The notes under the pieces were generated by a model. That model ran no database searches and was not told where the DNA came from. It was given only the letters and a program-made list of their open reading frames with translations. Shown piece by piece: positions 5,805-13,792 of a stretch of DNA of 15,240 bases (the stretch's first letter is position 1; each line of letters begins with the position of its first letter). Source of the stretch: Candidatus Cardinium hertigii (GTDB lineage Bacteria > Bacteroidota > Bacteroidia > Cytophagales_A > Amoebophilaceae). The stretch lies in the NCBI RefSeq assembly GCF_003788695.1, contig NZ_RARA01000027.1, positions 65,214 through 80,453 of the forward strand. Direction: 5' to 3'. A program made the position numbers and the translations under genes.

Positions 5805-7502
5805 TTACCTGCTGCTGCAAAGACCCAGATATTTTAGCCGAGCAATAAACAAAATAAAAAATAATAGCAAACAAGCCCAAGCAGCTATGTGCCCAATATA
5901 ATCTCCATATAAACTATAAAAGGTCATTTGGTTATTTGCATAAACCACTTGACGTAAAGCAGCAGGAACTAGCCGCTGCGTTTTGGCTATTGCATCTCCA
6001 CGCTGGTTTATAAATCCAGAAATACCGGTATTGGCTGAACGTATTAAACTTTTGCGATGGGCTATAGCCAGTAAGCGGCTATACTGAAAGTGATGGTGAT
6101 ATATGGGGGTATCGCCCCACCAATTATCATTGGTTGTTATAGTAAGCAAATTTGCTCCTTTTTGGACAGCACTACCTACAAAAGCACCATAAAGCGAATC
6201 GTAACAGTTAATAGCTGCAACTTTTATTTTCGGGTTTATTTCAAAAACTTTACTACCACTTCCCTGGCCAAAACAAGGATCTATATTCCCGAGGTCTATA
6301 AACTTTTGTCTGATCCAAGAGGATATCCATTCTGGAAGCACGCTATAATAGGGAATATATTCCCCAAATGGCAATCTTTTTTCCTTATGGTATATATCTA
6401 ATGTATTGCCAGCCTTCAAATGGAAAATACTATTGAAACAGTCCATATAGTTTCTTCCGTTTTTTCTAGCTGTTTTCGTGGCTTTAATGGCGCCGTAAGA
6501 GCGAAACGAACTGACACCGGTTATAAGGCTTAACGCAGGAAGCTGGTCTAGCCATTGCCGTATAGGCTGCAACCATACATAATCATACACCATGCTTTCG
6601 TCAATCCAAAAATTCAGTGCTGACTCAGGCCAGACTACTAAACCAGTTGCTGGCGTAAGCTGCTCCTTAGAAAGGGTTAATAGCCGATCTATTTGATGGG
6701 CATGAGGGATAAAGCTGGAAGAAGAAGTATCTTTTTCGGTATAACTATCAATATTAGGCTGTACTACCACTGCCTCTACCGGCATTCCCTGATCTTTATA
6801 GTTATAATACATTATTACGCTTATAAATATGGGTAGCAGTAACCAGTATAAAAACCCATTTACCATAAGAGGAGTTATGTTTTCAAACAACAAATGGTAA
6901 ATCAAGATATTAAGAACCAAAATCCAAAGAGAACCTCCAAGTATTCCAGTATAGCTATACCACTGAATCCAGTAAGGCAATGCTGCTAAACCATTTCCCA
7001 GATTTAACCAAGGAAAAGAAAGTTCCCAGTATTCCCAAGCAAAATGGACATATTCCAATGTTAACCAACCAGTTACTAATGCTGCATAGCCTGCATATAC
7101 CCCAACCCATTTTCGCATGTAATAATAAAACAACCAAGGAAAGGAAAGATAAAGAGCATTACAACAGGCTATAAAAATAAAACCTACTAAATCAGCATTA
7201 CTAATCCACCAAATCGTTAACGTATTCCAAAGAAATAGGGTTAAAAACACATAGAACAGGCCATGCATAAAAGATTTACGCTTGGCACGCATTGTTAAAA
7301 GCTTAATGATAAGCAAAATGGGAACAATAGCTATAAATAGTAAAGCACCAAACCAAAAAGAACACCAAGCTAAACCAAAAAAACTACTACTTAAGACCGC
7401 TAAAAGGCATATATAACCACTGGAGGATTTTTTAGAACAAAGTTGTTTAAAAATTTTATCTACCCATAAGGGGTATGCGGTAAAAACCAGGTAAGAGCGC
7501 AT
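5805..7502 (-). CDS. lnt: Apolipoprotein N-acyltransferase
   Basis: Lnt adds the third acyl chain to the N-terminal Cys of lipoproteins in the cytoplasmic membrane. The 565-residue protein begins with six or more hydrophobic segments (about residues 30-230), then a periplasmic carbon-nitrogen hydrolase domain (about 240-520), and ends with one more membrane helix. The catalytic triad is visible: Glu293 in WPESALNFW, Lys373 in YHKEKRLPFGEYIP, and the nucleophile Cys433 in INCYDSLYG. The second Glu of LPFGE (381) is also present, as are NDNWW and the RSANTGISG segment of the substrate-binding region. It is slightly longer than the roughly 510 residues of the E. coli enzyme. All key residues are kept, so the enzyme should be active, fitting the predicted lipoproteins in the same window. 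The start at 7502 is the first ATG; no ribosome binding site is obvious. Confidence 0.93.
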   Translation of the reverse strand: MRSYLVFTAYPLWVDKIFKQLCSKKSSSGYICLLAVLSSSFFGLAWCSFWFGALLFIAIVPILLIIKLLTMRAKRKSFMHGLFYVFLTLFLWNTLTIWWISNADLVGFIFIACCNALYLSFPWLFYYYMRKWVGVYAGYAALVTGWLTLEYVHFAWEYWELSFPWLNLGNGLAALPYWIQWYSYTGILGGSLWILVLNILIYHLLFENITPLMVNGFLYWLLLPIFISVIMYYNYKDQGMPVEAVVVQPNIDSYTEKDTSSSSFIPHAHQIDRLLTLSKEQLTPATGLVVWPESALNFWIDESMVYDYVWLQPIRQWLDQLPALSLITGVSSFRSYGAIKATKTARKNGRNYMDCFNSIFHLKAGNTLDIYHKEKRLPFGEYIPYYSVLPEWISSWIRQKFIDLGNIDPCFGQGSGSKVFEINPKIKVAAINCYDSLYGAFVGSAVQKGANLLTITTNDNWWGDTPIYHHHFQYSRLLAIAHRKSLIRSANTGISGFINQRGDAIAKTQRLVPAALRQVVYANNQMTFYSLYGDYIGHIAAWACLLLFFILFIARLKYLGLCSSR

Positions 7503-7795
7503 AGATTGTAAAGTCTTTCTTAGAAAATGTGTTACAAAAATTCAATAGACTGCTTTTGCAACTAAAACATAAAATTCATAAAAATGCATGGAATCAGGCT
7601 ATTTGAATTATACGTATTTTACTAAAGCTTAGCTTCGAAAGCTGTCTATTGCTGGGTAAATCTACCAAAATCAAAAGAAACTTACAAAAAGGTTAAAAGT
7701 GCAACTACAGCTACCATTTTAGACCTATTGAAAATAGGTCTAAACATAGGGTCCTAGATTAGCTATTAATATTACATATGCAACAAGCTATCGCA
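7503..7795. other. Intergenic region between lnt and the DUF3857 lipoprotein gene
   Basis: These 293 AT-rich bases lie between two minus-strand genes, so they hold the end of the DUF3857 transcript and the start of the lnt transcript. They contain the strong hairpin at 7718-7744 and a weak one at 7631-7643 (AGCTT, loop CGA, AAGCT). No ORF, tRNA or good TAnnTTTG promoter box was seen. Confidence 0.6.
7718..7744 (-). terminator. Hairpin downstream of the DUF3857 gene, probable transcription terminator
   Basis: TTTAGACCTATT (7718-7729) and AATAGGTCTAAA (7733-7744) form a perfect 12-bp stem with a three-base GAA loop. It lies about 50 bases past the stop of the DUF3857 gene, where a terminator is expected. 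There is no long U tract after the stem on the minus strand, so it may be a stability hairpin or a bidirectional, imperfect terminator. Confidence 0.5.
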
Positions 7796-9763
7796 TTAAC
7801 TTACCGATTCTAAAACAATTGCAGCATTTAAAAAGTTTTGCCGTAAATCATCTCTAAAAGCCTTAAAACTAGCTGTATGTACATCTTTAGATGGGATAAT
7901 GGATTGTTTGATTACAACCGTATCGTTGATTACGGTATCCTTTCCCTGGTATGCACACATTCTTTGTAGGCTACACCACGGCTTATCAACCTTATAATTC
8001 AAACGATTAATGTTCTTTATATGCATATTACTAATAATCCTCTCATACTGATACGTTTGGGGATCTCCAATACACATACTAGAAACATTGTCTTCTGGCA
8101 CGCGATAAAAATTCCAGCACTGAGGCGAACTAAGCCTTATAACAGGCCCGAAATTGGTTTTAGCTAATTGGTGATCATCATCAAAGTTATAGCTGAATGT
8201 AAGATCACTTACTATCCTGGAATCAAGGTTTGAGGGCAATTGCAATTCATGTTTATTTTTTTCTAATATATTTTTATCACCTAGGTAGTCAAACAGGATA
8301 TTTTTAATTTCTTGATCAGAATTACTTAACCTATACTCTGTCCAGCGTCGAGCCTTTTCACCAATACAATTCAGTGTACCAGTATTATTAACTACATTAT
8401 TGTCTTGGATGGTTAATTTTTGTATGCGTATTTCCTTGGAATTTTTAGGATCTATAGTTGGTATGGTTTCATAACAATTTGGTTGTTTGTCATCCAATAC
8501 CAGCGCCATCTTACCAGCAATATTTGAAAAAATACCTTGAGCCATGCTAACATCGTGAGTAGGATCAATCCAATATATCTTCCCTTGCTTACCAGTTACT
8601 TTTATAATGCAATGGTTAAAATTCTTCAAGGTTGGTAATGCATCTACTATAGGCATGGAATCCGATGACATTACACATGCACCCTGAACTTTATACCCTA
8701 AATTTTTTAACATAGCTGCGGTAGCTACTGAAAAATCTTTACAGTCCCCGAATTGGGAATCAGCAATTGTAGCTAAATCTCTAGGAAAATAATGCCCCTC
8801 CAAGGTTCTTAGATCACTCATATAGCGGATTTTTTCACGTAATAAAGAAGTTACCCTATTGATTTGTATTACTTCCTCTTGCTCTTGCTTAGTTAGATTA
8901 ACTATAGCTGTAAAAATGTCTGGTAAATTTTGGTTCATCGTTTGAACAAATTTCGGAGCTAACTTTTTTGCTAATGCCGACCAGCTAGTGGCAGTGGATA
9001 TAGAAACCCAAGTGTACTGCTTACGATCAATAAAGCCTTTATGCTCCGCAACAGCTCTGTAAATTGGTTTAGCTAAATCAATGGTTAAAACACGACAGTT
9101 ATTTTCACTGTCTTTGGTAATTTTTAGTACGTTTTCAGGGTCATTTACTACCATATGCAGTGGTAATGCTGAACTTATTTTTATATGACTCTTGCTCAAA
9201 TAATCATATCGACCATACGAATATTCAGTATTAAAATGATTAGGCACTTCCGTTTTTGTTTTTTTTGTTAAATATTTTACGTACAATTTGGCACCAATTT
9301 CCACATGTGGAAAAGCTATCAAAACTTGCCTTATTTGCGCAAACCCTTGACACGTACTTGCCACAGGTTTATCCTCTATCATACTTGAGGTGACTAAGTA
9401 TTCTTTACCCTCATGTATAGTCTTTGCTTCTACTATGCTAAGCTCTGATGTATTCTCAAAATAAAAAATTTGATAAGAGCTGAGTTTTCCTTTACCTGAT
9501 TCGTTTAGTATTTTGTGTTGAATTTCTTTTACTTCCTCATAAGTACCATCTGCATTGATTTTAATATCCCGATTTTTAAACTCGATTTCTACTGGAGCAT
9601 CTTCACAACTAGCCCACTTTGCTTCAGTTGTCTCTGCTATTTTTTGATTGGCTAATGCATCTTTTTGCATTTGAGCTGTATACTGTGCGCAACTAGCTAG
9701 CACACTGGTTAAAAAAGCTACCGTTAATGAAAAGTATTTTTTTGTATTTGTAAATGTTAACAT
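7796..9763 (-). CDS. DUF3857 and transglutaminase-like lipoprotein
   Basis: The N-terminus is a lipoprotein signal with lipobox LASC, giving lipidation at Cys25. Residues about 55-230 match the beta-rich DUF3857 domain that precedes transglutaminase-like domains in Bacteroidetes. The papain-like transglutaminase core follows: Cys341 in FGDCKDFSVATAAML, His384 in FNHCII and Asp400 in YWIDPT, so the catalytic triad is complete. The C-terminal part (about 440-655) is a further beta-rich region typical of the family. Such proteins sit in the envelope and may cleave or cross-link peptides; no substrate is established. The 655-residue length is normal. The start ATG at 9763 is supported by the signal peptide. 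The gene is divergent from the symporter fusion, with a 435-base spacer. Confidence 0.85.
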   Translation of the reverse strand: MLTFTNTKKYFSLTVAFLTSVLASCAQYTAQMQKDALANQKIAETTEAKWASCEDAPVEIEFKNRDIKINADGTYEEVKEIQHKILNESGKGKLSSYQIFYFENTSELSIVEAKTIHEGKEYLVTSSMIEDKPVASTCQGFAQIRQVLIAFPHVEIGAKLYVKYLTKKTKTEVPNHFNTEYSYGRYDYLSKSHIKISSALPLHMVVNDPENVLKITKDSENNCRVLTIDLAKPIYRAVAEHKGFIDRKQYTWVSISTATSWSALAKKLAPKFVQTMNQNLPDIFTAIVNLTKQEQEEVIQINRVTSLLREKIRYMSDLRTLEGHYFPRDLATIADSQFGDCKDFSVATAAMLKNLGYKVQGACVMSSDSMPIVDALPTLKNFNHCIIKVTGKQGKIYWIDPTHDVSMAQGIFSNIAGKMALVLDDKQPNCYETIPTIDPKNSKEIRIQKLTIQDNNVVNNTGTLNCIGEKARRWTEYRLSNSDQEIKNILFDYLGDKNILEKNKHELQLPSNLDSRIVSDLTFSYNFDDDHQLAKTNFGPVIRLSSPQCWNFYRVPEDNVSSMCIGDPQTYQYERIISNMHIKNINRLNYKVDKPWCSLQRMCAYQGKDTVINDTVVIKQSIIPSKDVHTASFKAFRDDLRQNFLNAAIVLESVS

Positions 9764-10198
9764 ATAGGAATTCTTTTAAAAAAATGATTTTAGTTAGCCC
9801 GTTCCTGACAAACTAGAAGTGCAACTTACGCATATGTATAATACAATCAAAATATATTTATATAAAAAAAGCGTTTTTGTTTATACATACCATATGGTCC
9901 TAGCGCTTAAACAAGGTGCTTTGCTTATCTTTTCCATACTACTCGTATCTTTTTTTAATCGTAGGTTGGATATAATTAAAACTGATATCTCAAAAATTAT
10001 GCGTAATGTAAAATATTTTTATCCCTAAAATACTTACATAGTTTTCAGAAAAAAGTTATCGATAGCGGCTACAGTAAATATACCATGCAGCTTGTATCTT
10101 ATAAAAAAAGTTACGAGTTTATGAATGCATTAGTTGGTTTGCATAGCGCTAACCTAGCTGATTTGTGTATTGGGTTCCATGCTAAAAAGGATAATATA
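9764..10198. other. Divergent intergenic region between the DUF3857 gene and the symporter fusion
   Basis: This spacer must carry the promoters of both flanking genes. A near match to the Bacteroidetes -7 box, TTGGTTTG (one mismatch to TAnnTTTG), lies at 10134-10141 in front of the fusion gene. On the minus strand, TAGTTTG near 9815-9809 is one base short of the box. A 69-codon reading frame at 9819-10028 has no recognisable family or ribosome binding site and is treated as chance. No RNA gene was recognised. Confidence 0.5.
10184..10191 (+). promoter_or_regulatory. Ribosome binding site that decides the start of the symporter fusion
   Basis: AAAAAGGA lies seven bases before the ATG at 10199. 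This is the only clear Shine-Dalgarno-like site among the larger genes here. It favours 10199 over the in-frame ATG at 10085, which would add 38 polar residues before the first membrane helix, where symporters normally begin almost at once. Confidence 0.65.
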
Positions 10199-13100
10199 AT
10201 GATGATCGGTATAGATTTAACTATTATAGGTGGGTTTCTTATCTTAACCCTTGCAATTGGGCTGTACCACAGCAGAGGCATTACCAATTTCCAACATTAC
10301 GCAGTTGGCAGTAGAAAGATGCATACCATGGTAATTACCCTATCTATGATCGCCACCATCTATGATGGAGGTGTTTTGCATTCCAGACTAGATGCCTATT
10401 ATCGACAAGGTCTTTATGCATTGATGATGGATTTTAATAGTGTACTTAACCTCTACTTAGCCTCTAGGTTTATCATTACTAGGCTGAAAGAATTCTTAGG
10501 CCATTATTCTATAGCAGAATCTATGGGTAGCATATATGGTCCTATTATACGTGTCATTACAGCATTATTTGGTATCATGCTTGCCATTGCTTTTTTAGCT
10601 GCACAAATTAAAGTTGGTGCCACTATTACAAAACAACTGTTACCAGATGCAGCACAGCTTTCAAGCTATGTTATGGTACTATTGGTGATGGTATATGCTT
10701 TTTTTGGAGGAGCCAGAGCAGTAGCTTTAACAGATGTTTATCAATTTTTATTCTTTGGACTCTGTTTTCCTATGCTTATCTTTTTATGCATATACTATGC
10801 AAAAGATCCAGCAGCTAACTGGCAAAAACTCAATCATACCGCATCATTCAACATAACAAAACTATGTACATGGGATGACACATTGGCAAGCGTATTGGCT
10901 TGTTTTATTTGGCGTTCTATTATTATTTTTGATCCTGCTCGCATTCAGCGTTTCTACATGTCTTCTTCTGTTACACAGGCTATAAAAGTTTTTAATAGAA
11001 GTGCTATAAGCCGTATGGTTATTCCCTTTCTTTTTTTGGCTGTTGCCATTGCATTACATATAGGAGGTCATACGATTCAATCTGGGAAAAATGTACTATA
11101 CTATATTGTTGAATTTGCCCATTTACCAGGTATTAGAGGCATTATCATAAGCGTTATTTTTGCTTTATTGATGTCTACAGCAGACTCTAATTTACATGCT
11201 GCTTCTGTTTTATTTGCCAATGATATATGGCCTATTCTAACAGCTGCTATCCAACCAAGTAGCGCTCCTAGACGACCCGAACTTAAAATTGTACGTATTG
11301 CATCTATCTTCATTGGCCTACTTGGTTTGTGGATAGGATTGCATACGAACAATGTCATGCAGCTATTAAGCATAGCAGTCAACATATATAGCCCCATTGT
11401 TGCGGTACCTTTTATCATGACATGTATTGGTTTTAGACCTCGTCCTAAAGCCATTTTATGGAGCATGGCTATCAATATGGCTATAGAAATATACCATATG
11501 TATCAACCTCTAGGCCGAACATTGGCAAACAAAAATCCTTTTGAAGCCATTGCCTTATCGGGACAAAGGGTATTTATCTCTCTAATCATTAGTGTAATTA
11601 TTTTATTAATTACCCATTACGTACTACCTAAACAACCACATACCGGATGGGTTGGTATCAGAGACGCAACAGCTTGGAATGCACAAAACCAAACAACCAA
11701 ACGCTGGTGGCTAGAACGATTTCAACAGCTTAAACTGCCTTTTACAACAGCCTATCAAGCCAGCCTTTTTCCTAAACAAGAAAGCACCTTTATATTATTA
11801 GGAATTTACTTGGTTATTAGCTCTATAATTGCACTTTTCTTAATTCAGAAAGCTTTCTTATTTCCCTACATCTATGGTTATATGCTTGTAATGGCCATGG
11901 GAACTACCTTAGCCCTTTATCCTACGTTGCATTCCTACCAAAAAGGAGGTAGTGTCTTGCTGTACTGGATATGGCTTGGTTTGTTATTTATGCTATTATA
12001 TATAGCACCACTCCAATTTGCTAAATTGGGCCATTATGGACCTATGGTTTGTGCAATAGTCATTTGTAGTTTAGGGTTCAGCAGCATCTTGTTATCTTTA
12101 GAAATCAGTATGGTACTGTTTATTTTAGCTGTGGTTATACATAATTATATACCGCCCAAAGTTCCTTTTTGGCAATTGTTTAGTGCGAATTATGCCTATT
12201 TATCTATGGAACCTATGTATGCCATTGCCACGATAGCTTCAGCAATAATTGCCATGACCATTTACATAAACTTACGTGAAAAATCAGTTGCTCAACTTAA
12301 GGTTATGAACCTTACAAGAGCCTATGAGCATAAGATCGCTCTAGAAGCCATTTACAACCAAGCCAACTGGTCTAGACTAGATGCTGTACATAACAGTAAT
12401 TTGTTGCGAGAAATAGGTAATAAGTTACAGACAACCTTACTGTATGCTACTACAAAAGATCCATTCAAAAAAGAAATAGATTTATTTATCAAAAAAATAT
12501 ATAAACTAAGTAATGTATTATTATGGAGTGCTAAAGAAAAACGTAGCATCAAACTCAATCGAAATTCCATACAATATACTTCTATTGAAGAAAATATTTT
12601 ACGGGCCAATCAACATATTCTTGCATTAGGAGAACCATTTTCTTTGCTTTTACGCAAACAAACCACCATGAATGAAATTTTAGTAGATCCGGAATTGTTT
12701 GAATGTTTTTTAATGCTGAATCTATGGGAAGTAAACAAAAGCAAACAAAACGGAGAGCATATGGTTACTTTAACCATTACAGACACTGTATTACAATATA
12801 ATTATACAGTAACACCGCCTATTGGGCAGATACCACTTAGTTTACCTGCTTTGGCTTTTTGGTTTAGTACAGATAGTGTTACGCAAAACACAAAGGCGTT
12901 TTATACTGTTTCCGAAATAGAAATGCCGCTTATATTACCTACTAGTAAAGAACAATTCTACCAATTAGAAAGCAGACAAATAGTAGAAGCTCATGGTGGA
13001 TATACAGCTATTACAGAAAACGATACAATATTAACTTGCCTCTATGTGCTACCTGTAAATGGACAACAAGTTATGCAGCTTAAAAATTATGATCCTGTTG

Positions 13101-13714
13101 ATCTAGTTGCCAATAAACTAGCTGAAACAGCAGATAGTGTAATGCAAGAGCAAGCATTAACCAAGTTGCTGATCCAAGAAACTACCTTATCAGAAGAGGT
13201 CATAGTACAAACCATTGATCTTATAAAAAAAGCACATGGATTGGTTATACGTCAATCAGGTGTTCCTTACTATACCCATCCTATGACTGTGGTTGAAATT
13301 TTGTTAGAAGTTACAAAAGATCCAACTACCATCTTAGCTGGTTTATTGCATGATGTAATAGAAGATACGCCTATTACGCTGCACCAAATAGACGTAATGT
13401 ATGGAACCGAAGTTGCTAGCATTGTAGCACATGTTACTGCATACAATACCAATGGATATCCTTGGAAATTACGCAATGAAGAAAATAAAAATAAACTAAA
13501 TCAATGTGATGATAGCCGAGTAGTACAAGTAAAATTAGCCGATAGGTTACATAACCTGCGCACATTATATGCTAGAAAACCAGTAGATCAACAACGCATA
13601 GCGCAAGAAACTGTAACTTTTTACATCCCTTGGGGAGAAAAAAATAAGGGACCTACACAATGGCTGTTAGAGATGCAAAGGATTTGCACGCAAATCTTAC
13701 AAAAAAAACAATAG
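10199..13714 (+). CDS. Sodium/solute symporter fused to a degenerate histidine-kinase region and a SpoT-type HD hydrolase domain
   Basis: With the start at 10199 the protein has 1171 residues. Residues 1 to about 480 form an SSF/SLC5 symporter: N-terminal DLTIIGGFLILTLAIGLY, FGGARAVALTDVYQF, and STADSNLHAAS for the sodium-site helix. A second group of about five helices follows (about 525-690). Residues about 690-960 resemble a sensor histidine kinase of the CbrA type but lack its chemistry: the H-box position reads GNKLQTTL with Asn741 where His is expected, the N-box is FLMLNLWEV, and the end reads QIVEAHGGYTAIT...CLYVLP, like the kinase C-terminus. Residues about 990-1171 are a Rel/SpoT HD domain with Arg1018, His1027, His1051-Asp1052, Glu1055-Asp1056 (HDVIEDT), Asp1115 and Asn1119. 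The synthetase and regulatory domains of SpoT are absent. The likely role, by inference, is (p)ppGpp hydrolysis controlled by solute transport at the cytoplasmic membrane. The transported solute is unknown. Confidence 0.85.
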   Translation: MMIGIDLTIIGGFLILTLAIGLYHSRGITNFQHYAVGSRKMHTMVITLSMIATIYDGGVLHSRLDAYYRQGLYALMMDFNSVLNLYLASRFIITRLKEFLGHYSIAESMGSIYGPIIRVITALFGIMLAIAFLAAQIKVGATITKQLLPDAAQLSSYVMVLLVMVYAFFGGARAVALTDVYQFLFFGLCFPMLIFLCIYYAKDPAANWQKLNHTASFNITKLCTWDDTLASVLACFIWRSIIIFDPARIQRFYMSSSVTQAIKVFNRSAISRMVIPFLFLAVAIALHIGGHTIQSGKNVLYYIVEFAHLPGIRGIIISVIFALLMSTADSNLHAASVLFANDIWPILTAAIQPSSAPRRPELKIVRIASIFIGLLGLWIGLHTNNVMQLLSIAVNIYSPIVAVPFIMTCIGFRPRPKAILWSMAINMAIEIYHMYQPLGRTLANKNPFEAIALSGQRVFISLIISVIILLITHYVLPKQPHTGWVGIRDATAWNAQNQTTKRWWLERFQQLKLPFTTAYQASLFPKQESTFILLGIYLVISSIIALFLIQKAFLFPYIYGYMLVMAMGTTLALYPTLHSYQKGGSVLLYWIWLGLLFMLLYIAPLQFAKLGHYGPMVCAIVICSLGFSSILLSLEISMVLFILAVVIHNYIPPKVPFWQLFSANYAYLSMEPMYAIATIASAIIAMTIYINLREKSVAQLKVMNLTRAYEHKIALEAIYNQANWSRLDAVHNSNLLREIGNKLQTTLLYATTKDPFKKEIDLFIKKIYKLSNVLLWSAKEKRSIKLNRNSIQYTSIEENILRANQHILALGEPFSLLLRKQTTMNEILVDPELFECFLMLNLWEVNKSKQNGEHMVTLTITDTVLQYNYTVTPPIGQIPLSLPALAFWFSTDSVTQNTKAFYTVSEIEMPLILPTSKEQFYQLESRQIVEAHGGYTAITENDTILTCLYVLPVNGQQVMQLKNYDPVDLVANKLAETADSVMQEQALTKLLIQETTLSEEVIVQTIDLIKKAHGLVIRQSGVPYYTHPMTVVEILLEVTKDPTTILAGLLHDVIEDTPITLHQIDVMYGTEVASIVAHVTAYNTNGYPWKLRNEENKNKLNQCDDSRVVQVKLADRLHNLRTLYARKPVDQQRIAQETVTFYIPWGEKNKGPTQWLLEMQRICTQILQKKQ

Positions 13715-13792
13715 CCTCATACATTCATTACAAGTGTTAGCTAGATGCACGAGGTATAGCAAATTATATACGTATGCGGATAGAATGTCACT

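Noticed and set aside
6090..6401. 103-codon frame antisense to lnt
   Set aside because: It lies entirely within the catalytic domain of lnt, which keeps all catalytic residues; no independent sign of coding.
9819..10028. 69-codon reading frame on the plus strand before the symporter fusion
   Set aside because: Very AT-rich, no family resemblance, no ribosome binding site, and it lies in a spacer that must hold two promoters. A chance frame is more likely.
10085..10198. Longer N-terminus of the symporter fusion starting at the ATG at 10085
   Set aside because: The extra 38 residues are polar and atypical for the family, while the ATG at 10199 has a well-placed AAAAAGGA in front and sits right before the first helix.
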